NCBI GenBank assembly: GCA_027596195.1
Contig: JADGJG010000035.1
Coordinates: forward strand, 1-64,000
Direction of reading: 5' to 3'
DNA length: 64,000 nucleotides
Origin: Podochytrium sp. JEL0797
Lineage: Eukaryota > Chytridiomycota > Chytridiomycetes > Chytridiales > Chytriomycetaceae
Shown here: piece after piece, positions 55,806 through 64,000 of the stretch
Layout of the letters: the number at the start of each line of letters is the position of its first letter
How positions within the stretch are numbered: the first letter of the stretch is position 1
Translations under genes and position numbers: made by a program
The notes under the pieces: generated by a model
Told to the model about the DNA's origin: nothing
Seen by the model: the letters and a program-made list of their open reading frames with translations, nothing else
The model's database searches: none

Positions 55806-55947
55806 AAGTCGGGGAGGGGATGAGTGTTGAGATGCAACGGGGGGACGGGCGAGTTTTCGGCGAATCATATCTCGCGGCAGATTTCGAACAATCAAATCGA
55901 GAGCAGGGACAAGGAAACGGCGTAAGACGACAAACATAACGAACCAT

Positions 55948-56451
55948 TTATTCGAGCTTGGCAAGAATGTCCTTGTCCGTGTACAGCAAAAACTCCTCGC
56001 CTTGGAACTTGATGGCGTTTCCTCCGTATGGCGGCAGCAGGACCTTGTCGCCAATCTTGACGGCCATGGGCTGGACGTTTCCGCTCTGTTGATTTGCAGA
56101 GATTTGAAATCGCAGTGAGTGATACGCTGGGTTTGTTTTGATCGGGTGAAGCCGGGATCAAAGTGTTTACCTTGTCGGCAGCGCCGGGACCGCATGCAAT
56201 GACGAGACCTTCGTTCAAGGTCTCCTGGGCCTTTTCCGGGATGAAGAGACCACTGGCGGTTCTCTGTGGAACAAAGAAAAGTCAGGAACACGACGGAACC
56301 TTGCGATATCGCAACACTCGCACTCAGACAACACCACACGATCACGCAGCACAGCCCGTAGTAGGAAGCCCACTAGACACCTTACCTCTGCCGCCTTGAT
56401 GCGCTGGATCAAGACTCTGTCAAAGAGGGGAATAATCTTGTTGAGGCCCAT
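55948..56451 (-). CDS. HSP10: Mitochondrial co-chaperonin HSP10
   Basis: The GroES homologue that caps the HSP60 chamber in the mitochondrial matrix. Three exons give about 103 aa: [20 protein letters not shown] then AE, the mobile loop [30 protein letters not shown], and the core [19 protein letters not shown] with a [11 protein letters not shown] end. Length and motifs are normal. It is divergent from HSP60, with 30 nt between the two start codons, so the pair must share promoter DNA and is surely co-regulated. Confidence 0.96.
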
Positions 56452-56481
56452 TCTGAATTTGCGCTTTTTTTTTCTATCAAA
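56452..56481. promoter_or_regulatory. Ultra-short HSP10/HSP60 divergent intergenic region
   Basis: Only 30 nt lie between the HSP10 and HSP60 ATG codons, mostly a T-run read from the plus strand. No complete heat-shock element fits here. Transcription starts or regulatory sites must therefore overlap the first exons or introns, and the 5' leaders are probably very short or overlapping. Confidence 0.6.
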
Positions 56482-58850
56482 ATGCTCCGCGCTCTCTCTT
56501 CTTCCGTTCAGCGAATTCCGTCTGCGCGTCTCGTTTCGTCGCGCGGCTTCAAAGAAATTGCCTTTGGCAACCAGGGCAGACAGTCTCTGGCGAGAGGTGT
56601 CGAGATCCTCGCAAAGGCAGTCGCAGTGACGCTGGGTCCCAAGGGGAGGAATGTGATTATTGGTAAGTTGTACTATGTGTACTATGTGTAGTGGTGTGTG
56701 TGGGGTGTGTGTGGGGTGTGCGTGATCGTGTGCTTGGGTGCAGTTGGATTGACTTCGGGTTGATCCGGGTGACCCAACGAACGCTGCAGAACCCCGTAGA
56801 ACACCCGCACAGAAGACTCTCCCTAACAAACACTTCCTGGGAATCAGAACAAAGCTACGGCGCCCCCAAAATCACCAAGGACGGAGTCACCGTCGCCAAG
56901 TCGATTGTCCTCGAAGACAAACTCGAAAACCTCGGCGCGCGTCTCGTCCAGGACGTGGCAAACAAGACCAACGAGACGGCTGGAGATGGAACTACCACGG
57001 TATGTGTTTTGTGATTTCAAATTTCTTGCCACGTGTGGTGCCGATTTTTTTGGGTGATATCCCGCGGTTTCGCAATTCCCCACCTTCCCACCACTTCCTC
57101 GCCCTTCCTCCATGTCCTTCCTTTTTCATGATGACATTCTATCAAAAATATACCAATTGTTCCTTCCGAGTTCAATTCATGAGCGAACCAAAGAACACAC
57201 GTCTGACCACTCTCTCCCTCTTCCCCCTCCTCCCTTCGCCACCCCCGCTATCACTAACCCAACTTCTTCAACCACCCCAACCCCACCGCAGGCCACCGTC
57301 CTCACCCGCGCCATCTTCATCGAAGGTCTGAAAAACGTGGCCGCCGGCGTCAACCCCATGGACCTCCGCCGCGGTGTCACCCTTGCCGTCGACGCTGTCG
57401 TCAAACACCTCGAAGCCAACCGCAAGCTCATTACCACTTCCGAGGAGGTTTCCCAGGTTGCTACCATTTCTGCCAACGGCGACAAGGCTGTTGGAGGCAT
57501 GATTGCGCGTGCCATGGAGAAGGTTGGGAAAGAGGGTGTTATCACGGTTCAGGAGGGAAAGACGATGGAGGATGAGTTGGAGATTACTGAGGGTGAGTCT
57601 TTCCTCCTTGTTTTTTGACTTTTGGAACGGGTTGAACTTGGAAGATCAACCTCCCCTGGATCGCATATCAGCTTGGATTCGAACCGACCCCCTCTCCCTC
57701 CTCACCCCACTCTCTCCAGCTTCTTGTACCGAATCTTTACTAAACGAACTCTTTTCGTATCTCTCCAGGCATGCGTTTCGACCGCGGCTTCATCTCCCCC
57801 TACTTCATCACCGACACGCGTTCCCAAAAAGTCGAATTCGAAAAACCCCTCATCCTCCTCTCGGAAAAGAAAATCTCTCAACTCGCCGACATTCTCCCGA
57901 CCCTCGAACAAGCCGCCACACGCCGCCGCCCGCTCCTCATTGTCGCTGAAGATGTCGACGGTGAAGCCCTTGCTGCTTGTATTTTGAACAAGCTCCGTGG
58001 ACAGTTGCAAGTTGCTTGCGTGAAGGCTCCCGGGTTTGGAGACAACCGCAAGGCTATCCTGCAGGATATTGCGATCCTCACGGGTGGAACTGTGTTTAGC
58101 GATGATTTGGATGTCAAGCTCGACAAGGCCACGTTTGAGGACTTGGGATCCGCCAACAGCTCCACGATCACCAAGGACAACACGACGTTCTTGAACGGTG
58201 CTGGGTCGAAGGAGGCGTTGGCGCAGCGTACGGAGCAGATTCGGGAGTTTATTGCGGCGACTACGAGTGATTATGAGAAGGAGAAGTTGCAGGAACGTCT
58301 GGCAAAGTTGTCTGGTGGAGTTGCTGTCATCAAGGTCGGTGGATCCTCCGAAGTGGAGGTTGGGGAGAAGAAGGACCGATTCGACGACGCTCTCTGCGCC
58401 ACCCGCGCTGCCGTGGAGGAGGGAATCGTGCCGGGAGGTGGAACCGCTTTGTTGAAGTCGAGCAAGTTGATTGCGGACCTCCGCGGTGACAACTTTGACC
58501 AAAACCTCGGAATCGATATCGTCCGAAAAGCCATTCTCGCGCCGTGCAAGATTATCGTGGACAACGCTGGAGGTGAGGGAGCCGTTGTTGCGGGCAAGTT
58601 GTTGGACAACCCGGCGTTCAACGAGGGTTTCAACGCGGCTACTGGGGAGTACGTGGATATGATCAAGACGGGGATTATTGATCCTTTGAAGGTTGTGAGA
58701 ACGGCGTTGGTGGATGCTTCGGGGGTTGCGTCGTTGTTGATGACAACGGAGGCGATGATTGTGGAGGCGCCGGCGCCTGTGAGTGCGGCACCGCCGATGG
58801 GGGGTATGGGGGGTATGGGAGGAATGGGAGGAATGGGGGGGATGATGTAA
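56482..58850 (+). CDS. HSP60: Mitochondrial chaperonin HSP60
   Basis: The GroEL homologue that folds imported matrix proteins. Exons are 56482-56662, 56848-56999, 57292-57592 and 57769-58850, giving 571 aa. The N-terminus [20 protein letters not shown] is an amphipathic Arg/Ser presequence. Key motifs are [26 protein letters not shown], the ATP-site [26 protein letters not shown] and the GGM-repeat C-terminus ([16 protein letters not shown]). Length is normal. Intron 2 contains an inverted copy of a dispersed 85-bp repeat. It diverges from HSP10. Confidence 0.97.
57128..57210 (-). repeat. 85-bp dispersed repeat, unit 3 (inverted, in HSP60 intron)
   Basis: The reverse complement reads GGTCAGACGTGTGTTCTTTG, ATTGAACTCGGAAGGAACAA and GATAGAATGTCATCATG, matching units 1 and 2. 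It is in opposite orientation and lies inside HSP60 intron 2. Confidence 0.7.
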
Positions 58851-59639
58851 AAGGTTTTTTGGGGGATGAGTTTGCATTTGGTTCTTTTTTAAATGGAATT
58901 CTGTGTATTTCCGATATTTTTGTTTTTCATTTGTTTGCTGAGTGAGGACTGTTTTTGTTTGCCGAACGAGGAAAATTTTGTCGAGGGAAATTTCCTCGTT
59001 TCGGTGCGTGGTGTAAAAATGGTCCGGGGGGTCGATTGAGTTTGCAATTGGTTCTTTTTATTGGATTTCTATTTTGCCTATTTTTGATGATCGGGGTGTG
59101 GGTCCTCTCCAAAGAACTTATATAACCAAAAAGCTGTCGAGGGAGGACCATTTCGTCATGGCTGCCACAGAGGATCCTGTTCGCATGCGTCTTGGCACCG
59201 CGGAAGGTTTCGAGATTCGCCGGGGTGTGGGTCGAGAGCGTCTCCAGAAGCGGGGGAACAGGTCGGTCTGGGTGGGCATTGGGATGGAGACTTTTGGAGA
59301 GACTTTTTGGGGGTGGTGGTGGGGATGGGGGTGGCTGGTTTTTGAGGTGTTTTGTTTTGTTTCAGCGGTTTTGAACTTTTGAGGGGGGGGGATGTTTTGG
59401 AATTGGCGCGATGGCACGCATGATTTCGCGGAGATCCATCTTACAGCTTAGAATTGAAGTTGTAGGGAATGGCGCCGCAGCAGTGGCAGGAAGGGGTTTT
59501 GCATTGGGTATTCTGAGTTGCGGAAAAAAAAGTGGAAATGAACCGATATCTCTTTTCCGTGTTTTTTAATGAAATAAATATGCTTCTATTACTTAATCAT
59601 ACGGAAATACAAAAAATAATAATTGGTCTAAAATTCATT

Positions 59640-59870
59640 TCAAATAATGATTTGAATGTCGGATTCAAACGTGGATCCGACGGCAGTCGGATACGTGGAC
59701 GATTCTCGCTTGCTTTGCATGTATGATCCCATCTTGAATGGCCTTGGTTCCGGTTCTGGTGGGTTTGTGGCGGGTTTCGGCGGTGCCGGGGCGGCGGATT
59801 TTGCTTTGGTCGTGGCAGTGTCGGGTTTCGGGTGTTTTCGAAACAGGGATGTGAACGTGAAGTGTTTCAT
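59640..59870 (-). CDS. Possible small proline-rich protein (doubtful)
   Basis: A 76-codon open frame starting MKHFTFTSLFRKHPKPDTAT, followed by an Ala/Pro/Glu-rich stretch and MGSYMQSKRESSTYPTAVG. Composition is plausible for an intrinsically disordered protein, but there is no motif or homology I recognise, and the opposite strand is open too. The rest of 58851-60241 holds short frames only, including one on the plus strand starting MAATEDPVRMRLG at 59158, and a GC-rich block at about 59985-60050. Confidence 0.25.
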   Translation of the reverse strand: MKHFTFTSLFRKHPKPDTATTKAKSAAPAPPKPATNPPEPEPRPFKMGSYMQSKRESSTYPTAVGSTFESDIQIII

Positions 59871-60241
59871 GTGTGGACAGGGTATCTTGGGCGAGTTTCG
59901 GGTTTGTTTTTTCTGGGTGATTCCCCGGCGGAAGTTTCATCCTTTTTCATCTCGTGGAGGCTGAGTGAGAAAAAATTCTAGGGTTCGAGGGGGCTGGGCG
60001 GACGGAGGCTGGGGGCGGGCCGACGCGCTGGCGGCGCGCGTCGAAGCACAATCGTGAGAGTTCTCTGGGTCAAAATTTTATTCCCCCGATGATCCTAAAT
60101 GATATGGCGATGGACACAGGGACTAATTAAACACACCAATCCTCCTGCAATCCTCTATTGGCGAAAAAAAACCCACGAAAATCAAGAAAAACGTGTTTAT
60201 TTGAGAGAACCGCGACCATGCACATAGAGCCTTGCATTAAA

Positions 60242-62066
60242 CTAAACATAAGAATAAGCAATCTCCAGCGCCTTCTTGCCATTCGCCACCAATTTCTCCC
60301 ACCCAACCTTCCCTGCCATCTCACCCGCCTTGAACAGGATCCACAACTTGACGTATTCAAACAGCTTGGGCAACACGCGTTTGAAGAAGAAGTAGAGGAA
60401 TTGGACTGGGAGTCTCGCCATTTTGGAGCGGATTGTGGTTGCGGCGAGGGTGCGGCGGGAGTCGGAGAGGGGAATGGTTTGGCGGGCAATGAGGTTTCTT
60501 TCGCGGGTGAATACTGATATTTTGGTTAGTGGGCTCGCAATATGGGTTTTAGGGCAATACCGTTGAATCCGTCACGTCCGTTTGTCTTGGAAGCAAGAAG
60601 ATCTGGCTTTGGAGAGGCGGCGTCAGGGAAGGTAAAGTCGTTGACGTAGATGGACTCGCAAGTCGATAATTTCGAGAATTGGGTGACAATAGCGCGGGAT
60701 TGAGTGCAGACGTATACCGCGGCTGTCTTTTCGCTGAAAAATGAAAAAATGTTAAAGAAAAGCCATAGGTCCGAGCCAAAAAACCCGCGCGATTCTTACC
60801 GACTTTGAATAATCTTGAACGCTTCCTCCTCACTCCCGACCTCCACAACCGCCAAAACGGGTCCAAACACGGGTTCATCATCGGCCAATAACGGATCACT
60901 CATTTTCGCTCCACTCACGATCGTGGGCTTGACGTAGCACTGATCGATATTGCAGTTTCCGCCGTACTCGATTTTCGAGTGGGCCATGGCTGTTTGTCTT
61001 TGCAATTTTCTGATGAGGTCGTGGGAGTGGTTGTAATTGACGATGCGACCGAACGTGCGAGGGGATTTTTCAAAGAGCGCGGTGTATTGTTTCGTGAGAG
61101 ATGTGACGAACTTGGCTTTGACGGATTTGTGAACGAGGACAAAGTCGGGGGAATCGGCGACCTGTGGGTGGGGCATTGGTTTGTTTGTTTACATTTTCCC
61201 ATTGTTTTCAAATTGTTTACCTGTCCCGAACGAAGCGACTTGGCCACCGCCAATCTTCTCGCCACCACGTCCACGTTCGCATCCTTGTGCACGTAAACGG
61301 GACACTTGCTGCGAACTTCCAACGTGACTGGAATCAAGGCCTTGGCGCACGCAGTCGAGACGGTCTTGGCGTCGCTCTTGGAGCCCTTGAAGTACACGTG
61401 GTCGAGCTTTTGTTCGAGAATACGCGTAGTTTCGGTGGCGCCGCCGACGATGAGAGCGATTGCGGAGGAGTCAAAGATTTGTGGGAACCAATCCGAGAAG
61501 AGGGCTTCGGTTTGTGGGGCGATAATGGAAGTCTGTTGGGGTGTGTGTTGGGTTAGATGTATTCTGTGCACTGTTATTGGGTGTCAAAACCTGGGCAATG
61601 ACGCAATTTCCTGCAGCGATGGCTTGGATGACGGGAAGTAGCAACTGAGCGACGGGGGAATACCAAGGCGTGAAGATGGCCACAAGACCGACGGGTTCGC
61701 GCGAAAGCTGGGATCTGGTGGCAAGCAGCGAAGTTTGGGTTTGGACTTTGGTCCATTCAGAAAGGTGCCCGAGCGCGTTGTAAGTGGCTTCGCGGACGGT
61801 TTGGATTTCTGTGACAGCTTCTTGCCAAGACTATTGCAAATTACACAAGGTTAGCTCGGCACCATCTGGCTAAGATATCTTACAAGTCCAAGATCTTTCT
61901 GTAACGCGTCAACGAGCTTGTATTCCTGATTGGACAGAGCCTGCAGCAAGCTGTGAAGCTGCTGTTTGCGCCACGCGATTGGCTTTGTCGTGTTGTTGTT
62001 GAACGTCTTGCGGAGCTCGGACGCGATGAGGGGGATCTCGAGAAGAGCCGTGCTTGGGGATGCCAT
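60242..62066 (-). CDS. Aldehyde dehydrogenase-like protein lacking the catalytic cysteine
   Basis: An ALDH3/fatty aldehyde dehydrogenase-like protein of about 500 aa in several exons, starting MASPSTALLEIPLIASELRK. Recognisable parts are FTPWYSPVAQLLLPVIQAIA (usual NPWNFP), DHVYFKGSKSDAKTV (usual FTGS--VG), LEVRSKCPVYV (usual LELGGKSP, general-base Glu kept), ADSPDFVLVHKSV (usual C-APDYVLV), and DEPVFGPVLAVV. At the active site the usual GQ-x-C reads GQVADSP across an exon junction (about 61150-61220), so the nucleophilic Cys is Ala. The C-terminus is hydrophobic and basic (RLPVQFLYFFFKRVLPKLFE), like the membrane anchor of fatty aldehyde dehydrogenases. It is probably not an active dehydrogenase. 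Confidence 0.82.
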
Positions 62067-62233
62067 TTTGGAATCTTTTGTTACACTTTCTTTTTTTTTT
62101 CCATTGTCGAGCCAACAATCGCCTGAAAATTTGCCGATTCTTCGCTTTTCCGTCTGCATGTAAAATATAAGGTGGTGGAGGAGTTGTTTTCTGAAAGAAT
62201 GGCGATGAAGCTTAAGATAATATATTTCGTGAT

Positions 62234-64000
62234 TTCAGTTTAGTTTGTATTCCATCTCGCCCGCAAGCAAATCGATCCGCTTGCGCATATCTGTGAAATT
62301 CTCCAAGATATGATTCAAAGAGTCGCGACTGAGGGAATACAGCACGCATGTTGTTTTCGCGGTGGCAGTCATGTCTCGCGATACATTCAAGATCAACGCA
62401 GATTCTAGAACCGTTGTTTAGATATTTTAAAAAGGGATTGCAGCTAACCTCCAAAGAATGTGCCATCTTTGTGTGTGGCAACAACAATTGAGTCAACCGA
62501 GAGAGTAATCGTCCCGTTTTTCACGAAATACTGCACAGCTCGTATTTAGCATACGCTGGGAGAAGGTGACCTGGACTCACCATCTCATTTCCAGTGTCTC
62601 CACGCGAGAACACGACATCCCCAACAACCAAATAAACCGGCTTCAAAGCCGTCGCGAGTTTCACCAAAAAGTCTTCATTCCTTCCATCTGCTTCCTGTCG
62701 ATTCAAAAACGTGACCTTCTGGACCAAATCTTTTGCTGTTTCCAGCTTCCGCGCCTCCTCCTCAATTTTAACCTTTTCCATCCGCTCGTTGTATATTTCG
62801 TTCACGGCGCGTTTAACGTCGTCGAACTCTTCGAGGATCGAGGTGAATGCGACACGGGTGAGTCTGTACATCATGCAGGATGTGGCGGCTATAACTGTGG
62901 CAGTACGTGGGATGTTGGCGATGAGCGCGACTTCTGTCACATTCGAAGTATCAGTTGTGTCAGATGGAACATGCGGGACTTGCCTCCAAAAAAAGCGCCT
63001 TCATTCAACGTTGCAACGTGTTTTCCATGCACCAGAATATTGACTTTGCCTCTGAGAATGAAGAACTGCAAGTCGTCAGATTGGGAAGAGAAGATGGAGG
63101 CCGGGCCTTCTACTAACCATCTCTTGCCCCGCTTGTCCTTGCGTAAACAGGATATCTCCGGTCACGTAATAACATGAGATAAATGCCGTCGCGATCCGTC
63201 CAACAAACAGCTCGTCTCGCCCATCATTCTGTTCGCGGCGCAGGAATGAGACTTTGTTGATTAAGTCGCGACAGTTGTGTGCTGCAATCTCCATACGCAG
63301 AGACTCGTTGAGATCGCTGAGAAGTACTGTCTGTTGTTGTAGTTTGATAGGAGTTAGTTCAGTGGGCGAATTGAAGTCAGGACGAGGGGAGGGAACCTCT
63401 TCAAAATATTTTCCTCTATATTTGATGTCATCTAGGGGACAGAGTATAAAGTTTGAGTCGGTGGTAATTGGAAATGTAATAGAGGATTGAGCGAACTCAC
63501 AAAACTTGAGGATTTTGCGACGCGTGCTTGCGTCGAGATCCTTGTATCGCATATACTCGTGCATTTCGTCAAGCTTCTCCCGATATAATCGGCCTGAGGC
63601 ATCCAGACCCATTGCAACAGAAGACACCATTCCTACTATTGACGCGTACTAAAGTGTTGGTGTCAACAACTGCGTTCACGGAATTTGGAAAGCAAAAACT
63701 TACCAATCCAGCCCCAATAATCGCAAATATGATTACTGACCACTGTTCAGCTGGCTCTGCTGGCTTGTATCCGACTGGGAATTGATTTGCGACGCTCTGG
63801 TGGAATTTGAGAATGTCAAAAAGCTGATGATAGTTGAACAAAACATACCACAAAGATCGACCAGGTATACTGATCCCATAATCCCACAGACTCATACTGC
63901 TGCGATTCAGGGTTATTGAAGTTGAACAACCTCGCACCAAGAAAGAGGATGCAGGCCTGCAGGTGCTGAAACGTGCAAAACACGAGAAGCAACGGGAAAA
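62234..64000 (-). CDS. Cyclic-nucleotide-gated ion channel with two cNMP domains, 3' part
   Basis: The 5' end is beyond the right edge. In order: S5-like helix (ACILFLGARLF), pore region joined across an intron (DQYTWSIFV to SVANQFPVGYKPAEPAEQW), S6 (VIIFAIIGAGLVYASIVGMV), the C-linker (EMHEYMRYKDLDASTRRKIL), then two cyclic-nucleotide-binding domains in tandem. cNBD1 has GDILFTQGQAGQEMFFI, LNEGAFFGEVAL and RTATVIA. cNBD2 has GDVVFSRGDTGNEMYFV, KDGTFFGESAL and RDMTATA. The selectivity filter reads VGYK where potassium channels have GYG. Channels of this kind act with guanylyl cyclase in zoospore sensing in Blastocladiella; a similar role here is inference. Confidence 0.85.

Noticed and set aside
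1..64000. CRISPR arrays, bacterial operons, insertion sequences, prophage
   Set aside because: None seen. Gene structure with introns and fungal gene content shows this is nuclear eukaryotic DNA, so such features are not expected.

Overview
This window is nuclear DNA of a fungus. Genes are split by many short GT-AG introns (mostly 45-120 nt) and are packed on both strands. The gene set points to a zoosporic fungus, probably a chytrid. It has the fungal fusions THI20 (HMP-P kinase + TenA) and THI6 (ThiE + ThiM), a DEP-RGS protein, Tom70, a nucleostemin-type GTPase and mitochondrial HSP10/HSP60. It also has a cyclic-nucleotide-gated channel with two cNMP domains and a long protein of repeated degenerate EF-hands, both expected in flagellated cells. 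The species cannot be named from the sequence.

Layout. (1) 1-11.6 kb holds a multigene family of cysteine-rich proteins: a 3' fragment at 1-448, then complete genes at 1296(+), 3135(-), 5880(+), 7645(+) and 9692(+), plus decayed pieces. Each complete gene has three exons. Exons 1 and 2 encode an eight-cysteine, lipid-transfer-protein-like module; exon 3 encodes a ~290-300-residue domain with a cysteine-rich end. (2) 11.8-21.7 kb is ordinary housekeeping sequence: THG1, a coiled-coil protein, a membrane protein with a 9-nt microexon, a nucleostemin-like GTPase, a DEP-RGS protein and one unknown. (3) 22.1-26.1 kb is the thiamine pair THI20-THI6, with a clear TPP riboswitch between them. (4) 26.8-30.0 kb has two more members of the cysteine-rich family, convergent. 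(5) 31.9-51.4 kb: an ABCC transporter, the EF-hand protein, a p24 cargo receptor, two tandem bulb-type lectins, prefoldin 5, Tom70, a WSC-like surface protein, a tandem MazG/dCTPase-like gene and a START-like protein. (6) 51.5-55 kb is CpG-poor and contains a probable CENP-L kinetochore gene and a decayed copy of its last exon. (7) 55.9-58.9 kb: HSP10 and HSP60 head to head, with 30 bp between start codons. (8) 60.2-64 kb: a membrane-anchored aldehyde dehydrogenase homologue lacking its catalytic cysteine, and the 3' part of the cyclic-nucleotide-gated channel.

Main structural result. The block THI6(+) / family gene(+) / family gene(-) at 25.7-30.0 kb reappears inverted at 1.3-5.2 kb as family gene(+) / family gene(-) / decayed THI6 3' end(-). 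A second duplication left a broken copy of the THG1 promoter and first exon at 11.2 kb. The family array therefore grew by segmental duplication that carried along pieces of neighbouring single-copy genes. All seven family genes with a visible 5' end carry an exact GCACTGCCAC 68-93 nt before the ATG, so they are probably regulated together.

Splice sites were placed by eye from reading frame, GT-AG signals and family conservation. Exon coordinates in the evidence fields are predictions. No database search was run.
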